A stretch of DNA of 64,000 nt from RHKX01 sp963823275 (lineage in GTDB: Bacteria > Actinomycetota > Thermoleophilia > Solirubrobacterales > 70-9): NCBI GenBank assembly GCA_963823275.1, contig CAWGKW010000002.1, positions 310,001 to 374,000 on the forward strand, written 5' to 3'. A program made the translations under genes and the position numbers. The notes under the pieces are model-generated. The model did no database searches. It worked only from the letters and a program-made list of their open reading frames with translations, and was not told the origin of the DNA. Every line of letters starts with the position of its first letter. The stretch's first letter is position 1. Shown one piece after another: positions 20,323 through 29,160 of this stretch.

Positions 20323-21497
20323 GCCGCGACCTCTTGCCAGACTCGCCGCATGCGCTGGACATGATCAACCACATCGTGGCGGCGCGTCAGCCTCGCCTGC
20401 GCAGCCGGGTCCGGTAGGTGGTTGGCGAACGCACGACCGTCGGCCACCGCGAGCATTCGATCGAGCAGCGCCGTCCCGTCCCCGTTCGGGAAGAGCAGCC
20501 CGCTGCGTCCCTCCTCGACCGACTCGGAGAAGCCTCCGTCGGCACTGGCGATCACGGGGACGCCGCGGGCGATCGCCTCGATCGCGACCAGTCCGAGCGG
20601 TTCGCGGTAGAGCGACGGCGCCACGAGCGCCCAGGCGTCGGAGAGCCACTCCGTCCAGTCCCACGGCATCCCGAGCTGAAAGTCGACCGAATCACGGAGC
20701 CCGAGCCGGTCGGTCAGGGCGAATGCCGCATCGCGGTGGCGGCCGTCCCCGCAGATCAGCAGCGTCGCGTCGGGGTGGCGAGCCAGCAGCTTCCCGAAGG
20801 CGTGCAGCAGCACCTCGACCCCCTTGACGGGCGCCAGGCGCCCGGCGTAGACGAAACGCGGGGACTGACGGGGACGGCGGCGAAAGGACGTCTCCGGCGG
20901 CGGCACCGGCAGCGGTGCGTACTCGGCCTCGACGCCGATGAGCTTCAGCTCCCGGGCGACGTGGCGACTGCAGGCCGTGACCCGATCGACGTTGCGGAGC
21001 CCGAGCCGGAAGGCTCCGTAGCGAACGGCGTCGCGGGCGGCGCGTGCTCGGCCGAGGCAGCCGCCGCGGACGCAGATTGCACCCATCCGGTGCCGGCACT
21101 GATCGCCGCTGGGCAGGAGCTTCGTCCCGGTCGGGCAGACCGGTTTGAAGTCGGACACGGCCAGCGTCGTCGGCCGGCTCCCGAGGGGCGCCATCACCGC
21201 GGGGGAGAGGTACGGCAGGATCATCGCCAGGTGGATCACGTCCGGATCGAAATCGTGCAGGGCGCCTCGGAGGGTGGCGACGGTGCTCGGATTGGCGATC
21301 TGCAGAAACGCCTGCGCCCGCCGCCGATCGGTCGTCCTGGCGACGTATTCGGCGGTCCCGTCGGCTGCGGAGCCGATCGAGGAGGTCATCAGCCGGACCT
21401 CCTCGCCCGCCTCGGCGAGGCCCTCCCTGAGCGTCCGGATGTATCGCTCGGTCCCCGCCCGTCGCAGCGGCCAATCGGTTACGAGTAGGACCCTCAC
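20319..21497 (-). CDS. Glycosyltransferase family 4 with four-cysteine insert
   Basis: A 392-residue GT-B enzyme. N-terminal RVLLVTDWPLRRAGTERYIRTLREGL is the acceptor-side nucleotide-fold start. RFVYAGRLAPVKGVEVLLHAF and LYREPLGLVAIEAIARGVPVIA are the donor-binding elements with the conserved glutamates. Residues ~120-150 contain a short insert with four cysteines (VCPTGTKLLPSGDQC and GAICVRGGCLG) that could bind zinc. Start GTG overlaps the stop of the upstream dehydrogenase (GTGA), and its own stop overlaps the next gene's TTG, so it is part of a tightly coupled operon. Confidence 0.85.
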   Translation of the reverse strand: MRVLLVTDWPLRRAGTERYIRTLREGLAEAGEEVRLMTSSIGSAADGTAEYVARTTDRRRAQAFLQIANPSTVATLRGALHDFDPDVIHLAMILPYLSPAVMAPLGSRPTTLAVSDFKPVCPTGTKLLPSGDQCRHRMGAICVRGGCLGRARAARDAVRYGAFRLGLRNVDRVTACSRHVARELKLIGVEAEYAPLPVPPPETSFRRRPRQSPRFVYAGRLAPVKGVEVLLHAFGKLLARHPDATLLICGDGRHRDAAFALTDRLGLRDSVDFQLGMPWDWTEWLSDAWALVAPSLYREPLGLVAIEAIARGVPVIASADGGFSESVEEGRSGLLFPNGDGTALLDRMLAVADGRAFANHLPDPAAQARLTRRHDVVDHVQRMRRVWQEVAA

Positions 21498-22513
21498 CCC
21501 GCGCTCGCTGCCGCGCGCTCGGCGGCGAGCACGATCTCGAGGCTGCGCCTGCCGTCGGTGATCGTGGGCAGCGAGTGGCTCTCGCCGAGGGCGGCCCCGA
21601 CGAACTCGCCGAGCGCCAGCGCGAAGGACGGTTCACGCCGCGGGATGGGCAGCGCCCGCAGGCTCGTCCCCAGCCGGGACGGCCCCCCGCCGGAGGGCCG
21701 GCGTCGCCGCGAGACCCGGGCCGGCCAACGATCCGCGCGCAGCACACCGCGGGAGCCCTCGACCTCCCAGCGGTGCTTGCGCCCCCGCACGTAGGAGAGG
21801 ACCATCTCGACCTCGACCCCACCCTTCATCCGCAGGACCACCCGAGCATCGTCCTGCTGGCTGCGGTTCGAGGCGACCGACGCCGCCTCGACGGCCTCGA
21901 CGTCGGTGTCGAGCAACCATCGGGCGAAGTCGACCTGGTGGGAGCAGAGGTCCAACAACACCCCGCCGCCACTGCTCCGCTCACGCTTCCAACCGGCCAT
22001 GGTCTCGGGGTTCGCGGCCTCGCAATGCCAGGCTCGGACCCTCCTGATCTGACCCACGCGGCCCCCGTTCAGCTGCTCCTTGAGTCGGACGAATGCAGGG
22101 CTGAGCCGGTAGTTGAAGCCGACGGCGCAGACCGCCGGGCGGGCATCCAGCATCGACTCGAGCGAGCGAGCCTCCTGGAGGCGGATCGCGACCGGCTTTT
22201 CGAGATACAGATGCTGTCTGCCGCGGCCGACGGCGGCGGCGAGTGCCGCGTGGGCGGGGGTTGAGGCGCAGACGACGATCGCGTCGATGTCGGCGCGTGA
22301 GAGGAGGGCGTCGATTTCGGAGTGCACCTCCACGCCGGCCATCTCCGGGAGGGCCGCCCGGGACGGCTCCGACGGATCCGAGACCGCAATGAGCCGGACC
22401 CGCGGATCGGAGCGGAGGACGCGGAGGTGGTACTGGCGGGCGATTCCACCGCAGCCCACCAGCCCGACCCCGAGAGGGGGTCCCCGCTCCGCGTCGGAGG
22501 GGCTGGGATTCAA
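21494..22513 (-). CDS. Gfo/Idh/MocA family oxidoreductase
   Basis: A 339-residue NAD(P)-dependent sugar dehydrogenase. The Rossmann motif is GVGLVGCGGIARQYHLRVL; the family signature LYLEKPVA carries the catalytic-pocket Lys, and GGGVLLDLCSHQVDFARWLL carries the substrate-binding Asp/His. It probably oxidises or reduces a nucleotide sugar for the surface polysaccharide. Start TTG overlaps the stop of the FkbM gene by four bases. The substrate is not identifiable. Confidence 0.85.
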   Translation of the reverse strand: MNPSPSDAERGPPLGVGLVGCGGIARQYHLRVLRSDPRVRLIAVSDPSEPSRAALPEMAGVEVHSEIDALLSRADIDAIVVCASTPAHAALAAAVGRGRQHLYLEKPVAIRLQEARSLESMLDARPAVCAVGFNYRLSPAFVRLKEQLNGGRVGQIRRVRAWHCEAANPETMAGWKRERSSGGGVLLDLCSHQVDFARWLLDTDVEAVEAASVASNRSQQDDARVVLRMKGGVEVEMVLSYVRGRKHRWEVEGSRGVLRADRWPARVSRRRRPSGGGPSRLGTSLRALPIPRREPSFALALGEFVGAALGESHSLPTITDGRRSLEIVLAAERAAASAG

Positions 22514-23418
22514 GCTGCCTCGCCGACCGGAACGAAGGCGAAGTTCTCATAGGCCACGGATGGCTCGTGGATCCTGTGAAGGCCGACCCGGGGAATTACG
22601 ATCCGCTCCATGCCGTAGCCCCGAAGTCGCCTTTCGAGGTCCGCCGAACTCGACCCGCCGGCCGCGAGCAGCTCGTCGTTGAGCTCGCAGATGGCCGCCC
22701 CGATCCGCCCCGCCGACAGCATCCGTTCGGCACCATCGAAGACGCGGGCCTCATGGCCCTCGACGTCGAGCTTCAGGAGGTCGATCCGCTCGATCCCCCG
22801 CCGGTCGGCGAGCTCATCGATCGAGGTCATCTCGACCTCCACGGTTCCGTCGGCGGGAGTGGGGCCGTAGCCGTGATCGGCCGGCCCGATGACCCGGTGG
22901 TAGTCACTGCCCTCACCCTCGGAGCTGAGGACCGCCACCCCCGGCTCCGCGCCCGCGGCCATCCGCTCGACCTCGACGTTTCGGCAGCCGTTCAGCGCGA
23001 CGTGGTCGCGGAGCCGGCGGAAGTTCTGCGGGTGCGGCTCGAGCGCGAGGATTCGCGTGCGGCGCCGCGCCAGGGCCACCGGGACCGTGGTCAGGCCGAT
23101 GTGGGCGCCTACGTCGACGAGGGTCGTGTCATCTCCGAGGCGGCTCAACACAAAACGAAGCAGCGCCGGGTCGTAGCGACGGGTGAGGAACGCCTGGGCC
23201 TGGGTGTAGTCGGAGAGGTCGAGGTCGAAGCGCCCGCCCCCCCGGAGCCGGGCGCGGCGTGGAGTCGGCGGCAGCCCGCTCAGCCGGCGGGAGAAGATCG
23301 GCCGGACCACCCGATGCTGCCCGGAGCCGACCGGCAGTGCGCCGAGGATCGCGGCCACGATCCCGAGCGTCCGCTCCTCGCCGTGCCCGAGGGCCCCCCT
23401 TGAGCGCTCTGCCTCCAT
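22510..23418 (-). CDS. FkbM family methyltransferase
   Basis: A 302-residue SAM-dependent O-methyltransferase, probably decorating a sugar of the polysaccharide. The SAM-binding motif I is TLVDVGAHIGLTTVPVA; ILALEPHPQNFRRLRDHV follows, then the FkbM-type IDLLKLDVEGHEARVFDGAE. Start ATG 23418 (MEAERSRGAL) is chosen; the longer frame crosses into the divergent wzz-like gene. It is the first gene of a five-gene minus-strand operon with TTGA/GTGA overlaps. Confidence 0.85.
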   Translation of the reverse strand: MEAERSRGALGHGEERTLGIVAAILGALPVGSGQHRVVRPIFSRRLSGLPPTPRRARLRGGGRFDLDLSDYTQAQAFLTRRYDPALLRFVLSRLGDDTTLVDVGAHIGLTTVPVALARRRTRILALEPHPQNFRRLRDHVALNGCRNVEVERMAAGAEPGVAVLSSEGEGSDYHRVIGPADHGYGPTPADGTVEVEMTSIDELADRRGIERIDLLKLDVEGHEARVFDGAERMLSAGRIGAAICELNDELLAAGGSSSADLERRLRGYGMERIVIPRVGLHRIHEPSVAYENFAFVPVGEAA

Positions 23419-23485
23419 GCCGACCCCAAACGTAGCGGCTATGGTGGCCGATCCCTCGCCGAGCGAATAGCCTCGATCTCCCGCC

Positions 23486-24880
23486 TTGGAGGACCAATCA
23501 CGCACATATGACCTTGGGGCCGCCGTGGCGATCATGATTCGCCGGCTCCCCATGATCGCCGCTTCTGCGGCGCTTGGAGCACTGCTCGCACTTGTCTTCT
23601 CACTCAGCTCCGAGAAGGTTTACACAGCGCAAACCACGCTGCTCTCCCGCGACCAGGGAATCTACGATCGGATCTCGGAGACCCCGGTTCTGCGGGTCGA
23701 TGGCAACCAGTCGGTCGGGCCGGCGACGGCGGCGGGTCTTGCCGATCTCGATGAGGTCTACGAAAAGACGGCCGCCGCACTCGGCGACGGCGACGCCCAG
23801 GTGATCGCCGACCTGATCAGCGTCACCGCCGACGTGGAGGCGAGCCTGTTGACGATCGAGGCGGACGGTCCGAGCCCCGAGCAGGCCGCCGACCTGGCGA
23901 ACGAGTTCGCCGCCGACTTCATCGATCTGCGGCGCGCGGACGACCGGGCGGTACCGCGAGAGGCCGGTCGGCAACTGCTGGCCGAGTACCGGCGCGCGGT
24001 CGAGGAAGGTGCCAGCCCTGAGGATCTTGCGGTCTTGAGGAAGCGGTCGCGGGAGCTCGCTGTCTTCGAGACGCTGCAGACGGGCAGCGTCGAGCAGGTC
24101 GAACCGGCCCTGCCGCCGAGTTCCCCCTCGGCCCCGCGCACGAAGCTGAACACCGTGGCCGGCGGACTCGCCGGGCTGCTGATCGGAATCGGTGCGGCGC
24201 TGATGCTCGACCGTGCTCGTCCGCGCTTCCGCTCGCGCCGCGAGGCCGAGCGTCAACTCGGCGCCCCGGTGCTTGCCGAGGTCGCCTCGGCCGGCACCGA
24301 CGGCGAGGCGGCGCTGCAGGCGCTGCGAACGCGGCTTCGTTTCCCCGCTTCGGGGACGGCTCCAGAGCGCCTGCTCGTGCTCGGTCTCACCGATGGCGAC
24401 GAGCGGCGGGCGGCGGAGATCGCCGCCGGTCTGGTCAGGGTGAGTTCGACCGCCGAGCGGGACGCGATCCTGGTCGAGACGCAGATGACCGAACCGGGAG
24501 ATTCGGCGAATGAAGGCCTCGCGGGACTGCTCTCGGGAGCTGGCCGCCTCGCGGAGGCGATCGAACGCGACGATGCCGGAGGCGCCCGTATCGCCGCCGG
24601 CACTTCCAGCGATGCCGCCTCGTTGCTCTCCGGGGAGCGGACCGGTGCGCTCCTCGACGAACTCGGCGAGCGGTTCACGTTGATCGTGCTGGCGGCACGA
24701 TCGCCGCTGGCGGCACCGGATGCCGTTCCGCTCCTCAGCCTGGTCGATGGAATCCTGATCGTCACCGGCCTCGATCGTGCCGGGCCGCCCGACGCGGTCG
24801 CGCTTCGCGAGCAGCTCGAGGCACACGGTGTGGAGCCCCTGGGACTCGTTCTGGCGGGGAACTCACGCCGGGGGGCTTGA
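23486..24880 (+). CDS. Polysaccharide chain-length determinant (Wzz-like) with degenerate kinase-like domain
   Basis: A 464-residue membrane protein. Two transmembrane helices (MIAASAALGALLALVFSL near residue 25; LAGLLIGIGAALML near 230) flank a periplasmic coiled domain, the layout of polysaccharide co-polymerases that set chain length. The C-terminal ~220 residues follow the fold of the bacterial tyrosine kinase (CapB/CpsD) domain: an EAERQLGAPVLAEV linker, LLVLGLTDGDERRAAE where Walker A should be, and FTLIVLAARSPLAAPDAVPLLSLVDGILIV as Walker B. No GxxGxGKT loop is present and there is no Tyr-rich tail, so it is probably not a kinase. Start TTG, with GGAGGACC just after it; the start is uncertain. 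Confidence 0.8.
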   Translation: MEDQSRTYDLGAAVAIMIRRLPMIAASAALGALLALVFSLSSEKVYTAQTTLLSRDQGIYDRISETPVLRVDGNQSVGPATAAGLADLDEVYEKTAAALGDGDAQVIADLISVTADVEASLLTIEADGPSPEQAADLANEFAADFIDLRRADDRAVPREAGRQLLAEYRRAVEEGASPEDLAVLRKRSRELAVFETLQTGSVEQVEPALPPSSPSAPRTKLNTVAGGLAGLLIGIGAALMLDRARPRFRSRREAERQLGAPVLAEVASAGTDGEAALQALRTRLRFPASGTAPERLLVLGLTDGDERRAAEIAAGLVRVSSTAERDAILVETQMTEPGDSANEGLAGLLSGAGRLAEAIERDDAGGARIAAGTSSDAASLLSGERTGALLDELGERFTLIVLAARSPLAAPDAVPLLSLVDGILIVTGLDRAGPPDAVALREQLEAHGVEPLGLVLAGNSRRGA

Positions 24881-24893
24881 ACCAGCGCCCGCG

Positions 24894-26244
24894 ATGAGTG
24901 TCGCCCATGACGACGGACCCCGGCGGGTCCTGTTCATCTCGTACTTCGCACCGCCCTACGGCGGCCCCCAGGGCTTCCGCGCGGCCCAGTTCCTCACCCA
25001 CCTGCCCGCCCACGGTTGGGTGCCGCAACTGCTCACGGTGAAGGCCGCTGCCTACCCCGAGGACTCCGGGTACTCCGATCAGATGTCCTACCCCGACGTC
25101 CGCGACGGGGCGATCGAGACCTCGACGCTGTCGCTGGACCGAGCCGTCGACCGGTTCAAGAGCGGGGGGCGGGCGGGCGCGGGGGACGCTTCGGGCCCAC
25201 GGGCGGCCACCTCACCCGGCGCCGGGGGTTTTTCGCTGCTGACCCGTGCGGCGGCCCTGGCGACGACCCCGGATCGGCTGGTCGGCTGGGCGCCGTTCGC
25301 GGTTCGGGCCGGACTTGCGCCCGCTCGGAGGGCCGACGTGATCCTCGCCGCCGGGCCTCCCTACTCCAATCACCTCGTCGGCCTCGCACTCGCCAGGATC
25401 ACGGGCAGGCCCCTGAGCGTGATGGTCGACGACCCATGGGTCTCGATGGCTCACCGAACCTGGTACAGCGCCCGGCAGCGCCGGCTGCACGAGCGGCTGG
25501 AGCGGTTGAGCATGGAGCGCGCCGATTCGGTCATGGCGGCCACCGAGGGCTTCGGCGCCGATCTGAGCGCTCGCCATCCCGGGCTCGCATTGGATCGGAA
25601 GCTGAGGATCGTCCGCTGGGGGTACGAGCCCGACCCTGGATCGGCGGGTATTCGACCGGCTTCGGCTCCCCCCGTCCGGTTCATCTACACCGGCTCGCTG
25701 CGGGGCGCGCAGTACGATCCTTCAGTCCTCTTCGAGGCGCTGGAGTCGATGCTCAGGCGGGATCCGAAGCTGGTCGAGCGGATCCACCTCGACATCTACG
25801 GAGGCGTCGAGGCCCGGCTATCGGGCGGCCGCGGCCCGGCCACCGCTCGATTCGCTGATCACCCTCCACGGCTTTCGACCCCACAATGAGATCAGCGCCG
25901 AGATCCGACGCTCTCACGTGACGGTCCTGCTGATCGGCGACACCCACCCGGAGCTGCGCTGGTACGAGTCGGCCAAGATCTTCACCTACGCCGGCGCCGG
26001 CAGGCCCACGCTCGCGATCGTGCCCCCGCACGGCGACGCGGCCCGCCTCGTGGAGAGCCGAGGACTCGGATTGGTCGCGCCGAGCGACGACCCGGAGGCG
26101 ATCGTGGAGGCGATCCTCAGGCTCGAGCGCGAGCACGAGTCCCTGATCCCGCCCGAGTCGGCCGCCGTGGGACTCGACTCGAGATCGGTCATCGCCGAGG
26201 CCGCCAAGGCCCTCGACCTCGCGCTCGAGAGGTCGGCGGGTTAG
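24894..26244 (+). CDS. Glycosyltransferase family 4 (frame-disrupted)
   Basis: A ~450-residue GT-B glycosyltransferase. It begins RRVLFISYFAPPYGGPQGFRAAQF, with VDDPWVSMAHRTWYS and VRFIYTGSLRGAQYDPSVLFEAL further on. Homology breaks at 25818-25845 and resumes in another frame as LITLHGFRPHNEISAEIRRS, then HVTVLLIGDTHPELRWYESA and KIFTYAGAGRPTLAIV to the stop at 26244. One-base indel. Start ATG 24894 follows the chain-length gene by 13 bp, so both are probably one transcript. Convergent with the polymerase gene, 4 bp away. Confidence 0.78.
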
Positions 26245-26248
26245 GTCG

Positions 26249-27649
26249 TCAGGCCGCGGCTCTCGTTTCGCGGGCCGCGGCGGCCGGCCCGCAGACGATG
26301 GCCAGCAGCGCGAGCGTCGGGATCATCACCTCGGGGTGGGTGAAGAGGTTGTTGATCATCACTACGACGGCGAACCCGAGCAGGCCGGCGACCAGGAAAC
26401 GGTCGGCGGGACTGCCGCGACGCGGGCGGTTGAGCACCGCTACGAGCGCGAGCAGGCTGAAGGCCAGGGTCGCGACGAGGGCGGCCAGCCCACCCTCGGC
26501 GAAGCTGAGCACCCAGATGTTGTGGGGGACGACGTTGGTGTTGCCCACCGGGGTATGGCTGTAGTCGCGGTTCTCGGCTATCCCCTCGGTCACGCCGAGC
26601 GTACCGAGGCCGGTGAGCGGATCGTCAAGCCCCATCCTCACCCCCGAGACCCACGTCGCCTGTCGATCGAAACCCGCGAGGCCCTGCTCGTCCAGCCGCG
26701 AGGTCCAGAGCGCGGAGATGGGCGGCACCAGGACGATCACCGCCAGCGTCGCCACCGCGGCACGGACCGCGATTCGACGACCGCGTGCGTCGAGGCCGGT
26801 CAGGACGACGTAGCCGACCCCGATCACGACCCCGATCAGGGCGCCGCGCGTCAGCGCCAGGGCCAGAATGCCGCCGCTCGCGAGCACCGTTGCGCCGCCG
26901 AGCCGGACCATTAGTGGATTGAGCGAGCCGGAGCGCAGCGACAGTCCGGTGAAGACTCCGAGCATCGACATCGCGCCGAGGAAGTTGGCGCCGACCGTCC
27001 CCTGAGCGCGGAGGATGCCGCGCTCGGCGTCAAAGGCGGCGCCGGTCGCGAACTCGGCGACCACGATCAGGGCCTGAGCGAGGACCGCGAGGGCGAAGGC
27101 GGCGAGGATTCGCTCCCTGGCGCCGGCACGGTCGCGCAGCGCCGCCGAGACGGCGATCACGAAGGCGGCGAAGAAGAGCGGTTGACCGATGCCCTTGCTG
27201 AGCTCGGCGATCAGCTCCGTGGCGTCGTCGGAGTTGAGGATCCCGACCGGCAGGCCGATCGCGGCGAGGGCCAGCAGTGCGACTACGGGACCCCGTAGGG
27301 GGCGGGGTAACGCAGGTGTGCCGCGCACGTAGGCGAGCAGGTAGAGGGATGTCCCGACCGCGATCAACAGCGCCCGCACGTCGCTCCCGTAGGCGCCGAG
27401 CGAGCTGAAGGAGCCGCCCTCGGCGATCGGGATCAGGGGGGCGAACGTGATCACCGCGAGCAGCGGTGCCTCTCTGCCGAAGCGCCAGCAACCGGCGAGC
27501 ACCGCCAACAGCGCGAACAGGCCGCCGAGCACGATCACCGGAGGCCCGACCACGACCAGAATCGCTGCGGCGGCGACGAGGACCGTCAGGGCCGCGGTGA
27601 TCAGGGCCTCCCCAGCAGGAGGTCGCAGTCCCAAGCTCGTGCCCGCCAT
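26249..27649 (-). CDS. O-antigen ligase / polymerase family membrane protein (Wzy-like)
   Basis: A 466-residue protein with about 11-12 hydrophobic helices. The central periplasmic loop and signature of the Wzy_C family are visible: WVSGVRMGLDDPLTGLGTLG, then VPHNIWVLSFAEGGLAALVA with the conserved His and Glu. It probably polymerises lipid-linked repeat units or ligates glycan at the outer face of the membrane. It is the last gene of the GT4 / MurJ-like / Wzy operon on the minus strand. Confidence 0.82.
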   Translation of the reverse strand: MAGTSLGLRPPAGEALITAALTVLVAAAAILVVVGPPVIVLGGLFALLAVLAGCWRFGREAPLLAVITFAPLIPIAEGGSFSSLGAYGSDVRALLIAVGTSLYLLAYVRGTPALPRPLRGPVVALLALAAIGLPVGILNSDDATELIAELSKGIGQPLFFAAFVIAVSAALRDRAGARERILAAFALAVLAQALIVVAEFATGAAFDAERGILRAQGTVGANFLGAMSMLGVFTGLSLRSGSLNPLMVRLGGATVLASGGILALALTRGALIGVVIGVGYVVLTGLDARGRRIAVRAAVATLAVIVLVPPISALWTSRLDEQGLAGFDRQATWVSGVRMGLDDPLTGLGTLGVTEGIAENRDYSHTPVGNTNVVPHNIWVLSFAEGGLAALVATLAFSLLALVAVLNRPRRGSPADRFLVAGLLGFAVVVMINNLFTHPEVMIPTLALLAIVCGPAAAARETRAAA

Positions 27650-27678
27650 CGCGGTGATGCTACGCGGGAGGGGCGCGA

Positions 27679-29160
27679 CTATGGTTCCGGTCCGGCCGGG
27701 ACCGGCGAGGCGGCGAGCGCCCGGCGCTCGTAGACGACCACCAGCGGGAGGGTGATCGCACCGGCAGCAAGCGTGGCTGCGACGGCGGCCGCCCCCGACG
27801 TGGTCAGCGTGTCCACGGCCAGGTAGGCGAGCCCAGCGGCCGCGCCCTGCAGGATCAGGGCACCGAGAAGCAGCGCGAACGTCCGCGGAGAGCGGAGCGC
27901 GGCGAGGCGGGGTTCAGACCTGAACAGGGGGACCAGGTAGCCGAGCTGGGCCGAGTAGCCGACGAGGACGCCGAGCGGTCTGCCCTCGATCCCGATCAGG
28001 GCGACCAGGAGGGCTGAGGCAACTGCGTTGACGACGAGGCCGATCGCAGCGGCGCGCAGCACGACGCCGCCGCGAAAGGTCGCGTACAGGATCGCCTCGA
28101 ATCCCCAGATCGCCGTCATCACGACCACCACCGGCCCGTACAGGCGAAGCAGCTCACCGACCTCGCGGGCATCGGCCGAGCTGTACTGCCCATGGGCGAG
28201 AAGCAGCTCCGCGAGGGCGGGGCCGGCCACCGCGAACAGGGAGGCGGCCGCGAGGGCCAGCAGCAGCGACGTGACGACGCCGATCCTGACGTCGGCGGAC
28301 CCTTCGGCGTGCTCGCGACGGGATACGACCAGCAATGAGAGGGCGGCGCCCTGGCCGGCCGCGAAGACCGCGAGCGTGAGCACCCGGGTCGCGTAGGTGA
28401 GTTGTGAGACGGCACCGTCCTTGAGCAGCGAGCCGAACAGGGGGTCGAAGAGCAGGACGAGGCGGCCCAGCACGATCGCTCCGAGCACGGTGGAAGCGGA
28501 GCCGAGCGCCCCGCGAGCAGGCCACGCGATTCCGCGAAATGCCACGTGTGGGCGCAGCCCGCGCGGTGCCGCCAGCAGGTCCGCGCTGAGCAGCTGCACG
28601 CCCGTGGCGATCAGGCCGGCGAGGACCACGTCGAGGGGGCTGTTGGTGAATGGCTCGACGAAGAGCAGCCCCGTCCAGACCAGCCCGTAGATCGCGGTCG
28701 AGGCTCCGACGGCGTAGCCGCGGTTGAGATTGTGGCCGAGCGCCGAAATCACGAACGCGGCCACGGTCGGCGGGATCGACAGCGAGTAGAGGCGGAGGAC
28801 CGAGACGGCATCGTCCGCCGTCCGATCGTCGAAGCCGGGTGCGATCAGCTCGACGATCAGCGGAGCAGCCACCAAGACCAGGAGGGTCAGGGCGCCGCCG
28901 GCGAGGGCGGCGGTGCCGGCGAGCCGGCCGGTGAGGCGACTGGCCCCGGCGGGGTCGTCGAGTGGCAGCCGCGGCACGATCCAGTAGGCCACCGCGCCGG
29001 AGCTGACGGCGAGCAGGATCGACGGCAATGCCGCGCCGACGAAGTAGGCGTCGAGCTCGCCACCGGCTCCGAACAGGGCGCCGACCCGTATCTGAACGAG
29101 CGCGAGGGTCAACGCGCCGATCGCGCCGGAACCACCGACCACGAGGATTCGCCGCAGCAT
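27679..29160 (-). CDS. MurJ/MviN-like lipid-linked oligosaccharide flippase (Wzx role)
   Basis: A 493-residue MOP-superfamily transporter with about 13-14 hydrophobic helices. The start LRRILVVGGSGAIGALTLALVQIR and the helix GAGGELDAYFVGAALPSILLA match MurJ/MviN proteins, as do LLLAHGQYSSADAREVGELL and GRPLGVLVGYSAQLGYLVPL. In this locus it more likely flips the capsule/exopolysaccharide repeat unit than lipid II. Its ATG overlaps the stop of the upstream glycosyltransferase (TGATG). Confidence 0.82.
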   Translation of the reverse strand: MLRRILVVGGSGAIGALTLALVQIRVGALFGAGGELDAYFVGAALPSILLAVSSGAVAYWIVPRLPLDDPAGASRLTGRLAGTAALAGGALTLLVLVAAPLIVELIAPGFDDRTADDAVSVLRLYSLSIPPTVAAFVISALGHNLNRGYAVGASTAIYGLVWTGLLFVEPFTNSPLDVVLAGLIATGVQLLSADLLAAPRGLRPHVAFRGIAWPARGALGSASTVLGAIVLGRLVLLFDPLFGSLLKDGAVSQLTYATRVLTLAVFAAGQGAALSLLVVSRREHAEGSADVRIGVVTSLLLALAAASLFAVAGPALAELLLAHGQYSSADAREVGELLRLYGPVVVVMTAIWGFEAILYATFRGGVVLRAAAIGLVVNAVASALLVALIGIEGRPLGVLVGYSAQLGYLVPLFRSEPRLAALRSPRTFALLLGALILQGAAAGLAYLAVDTLTTSGAAAVAATLAAGAITLPLVVVYERRALAASPVPAGPEP

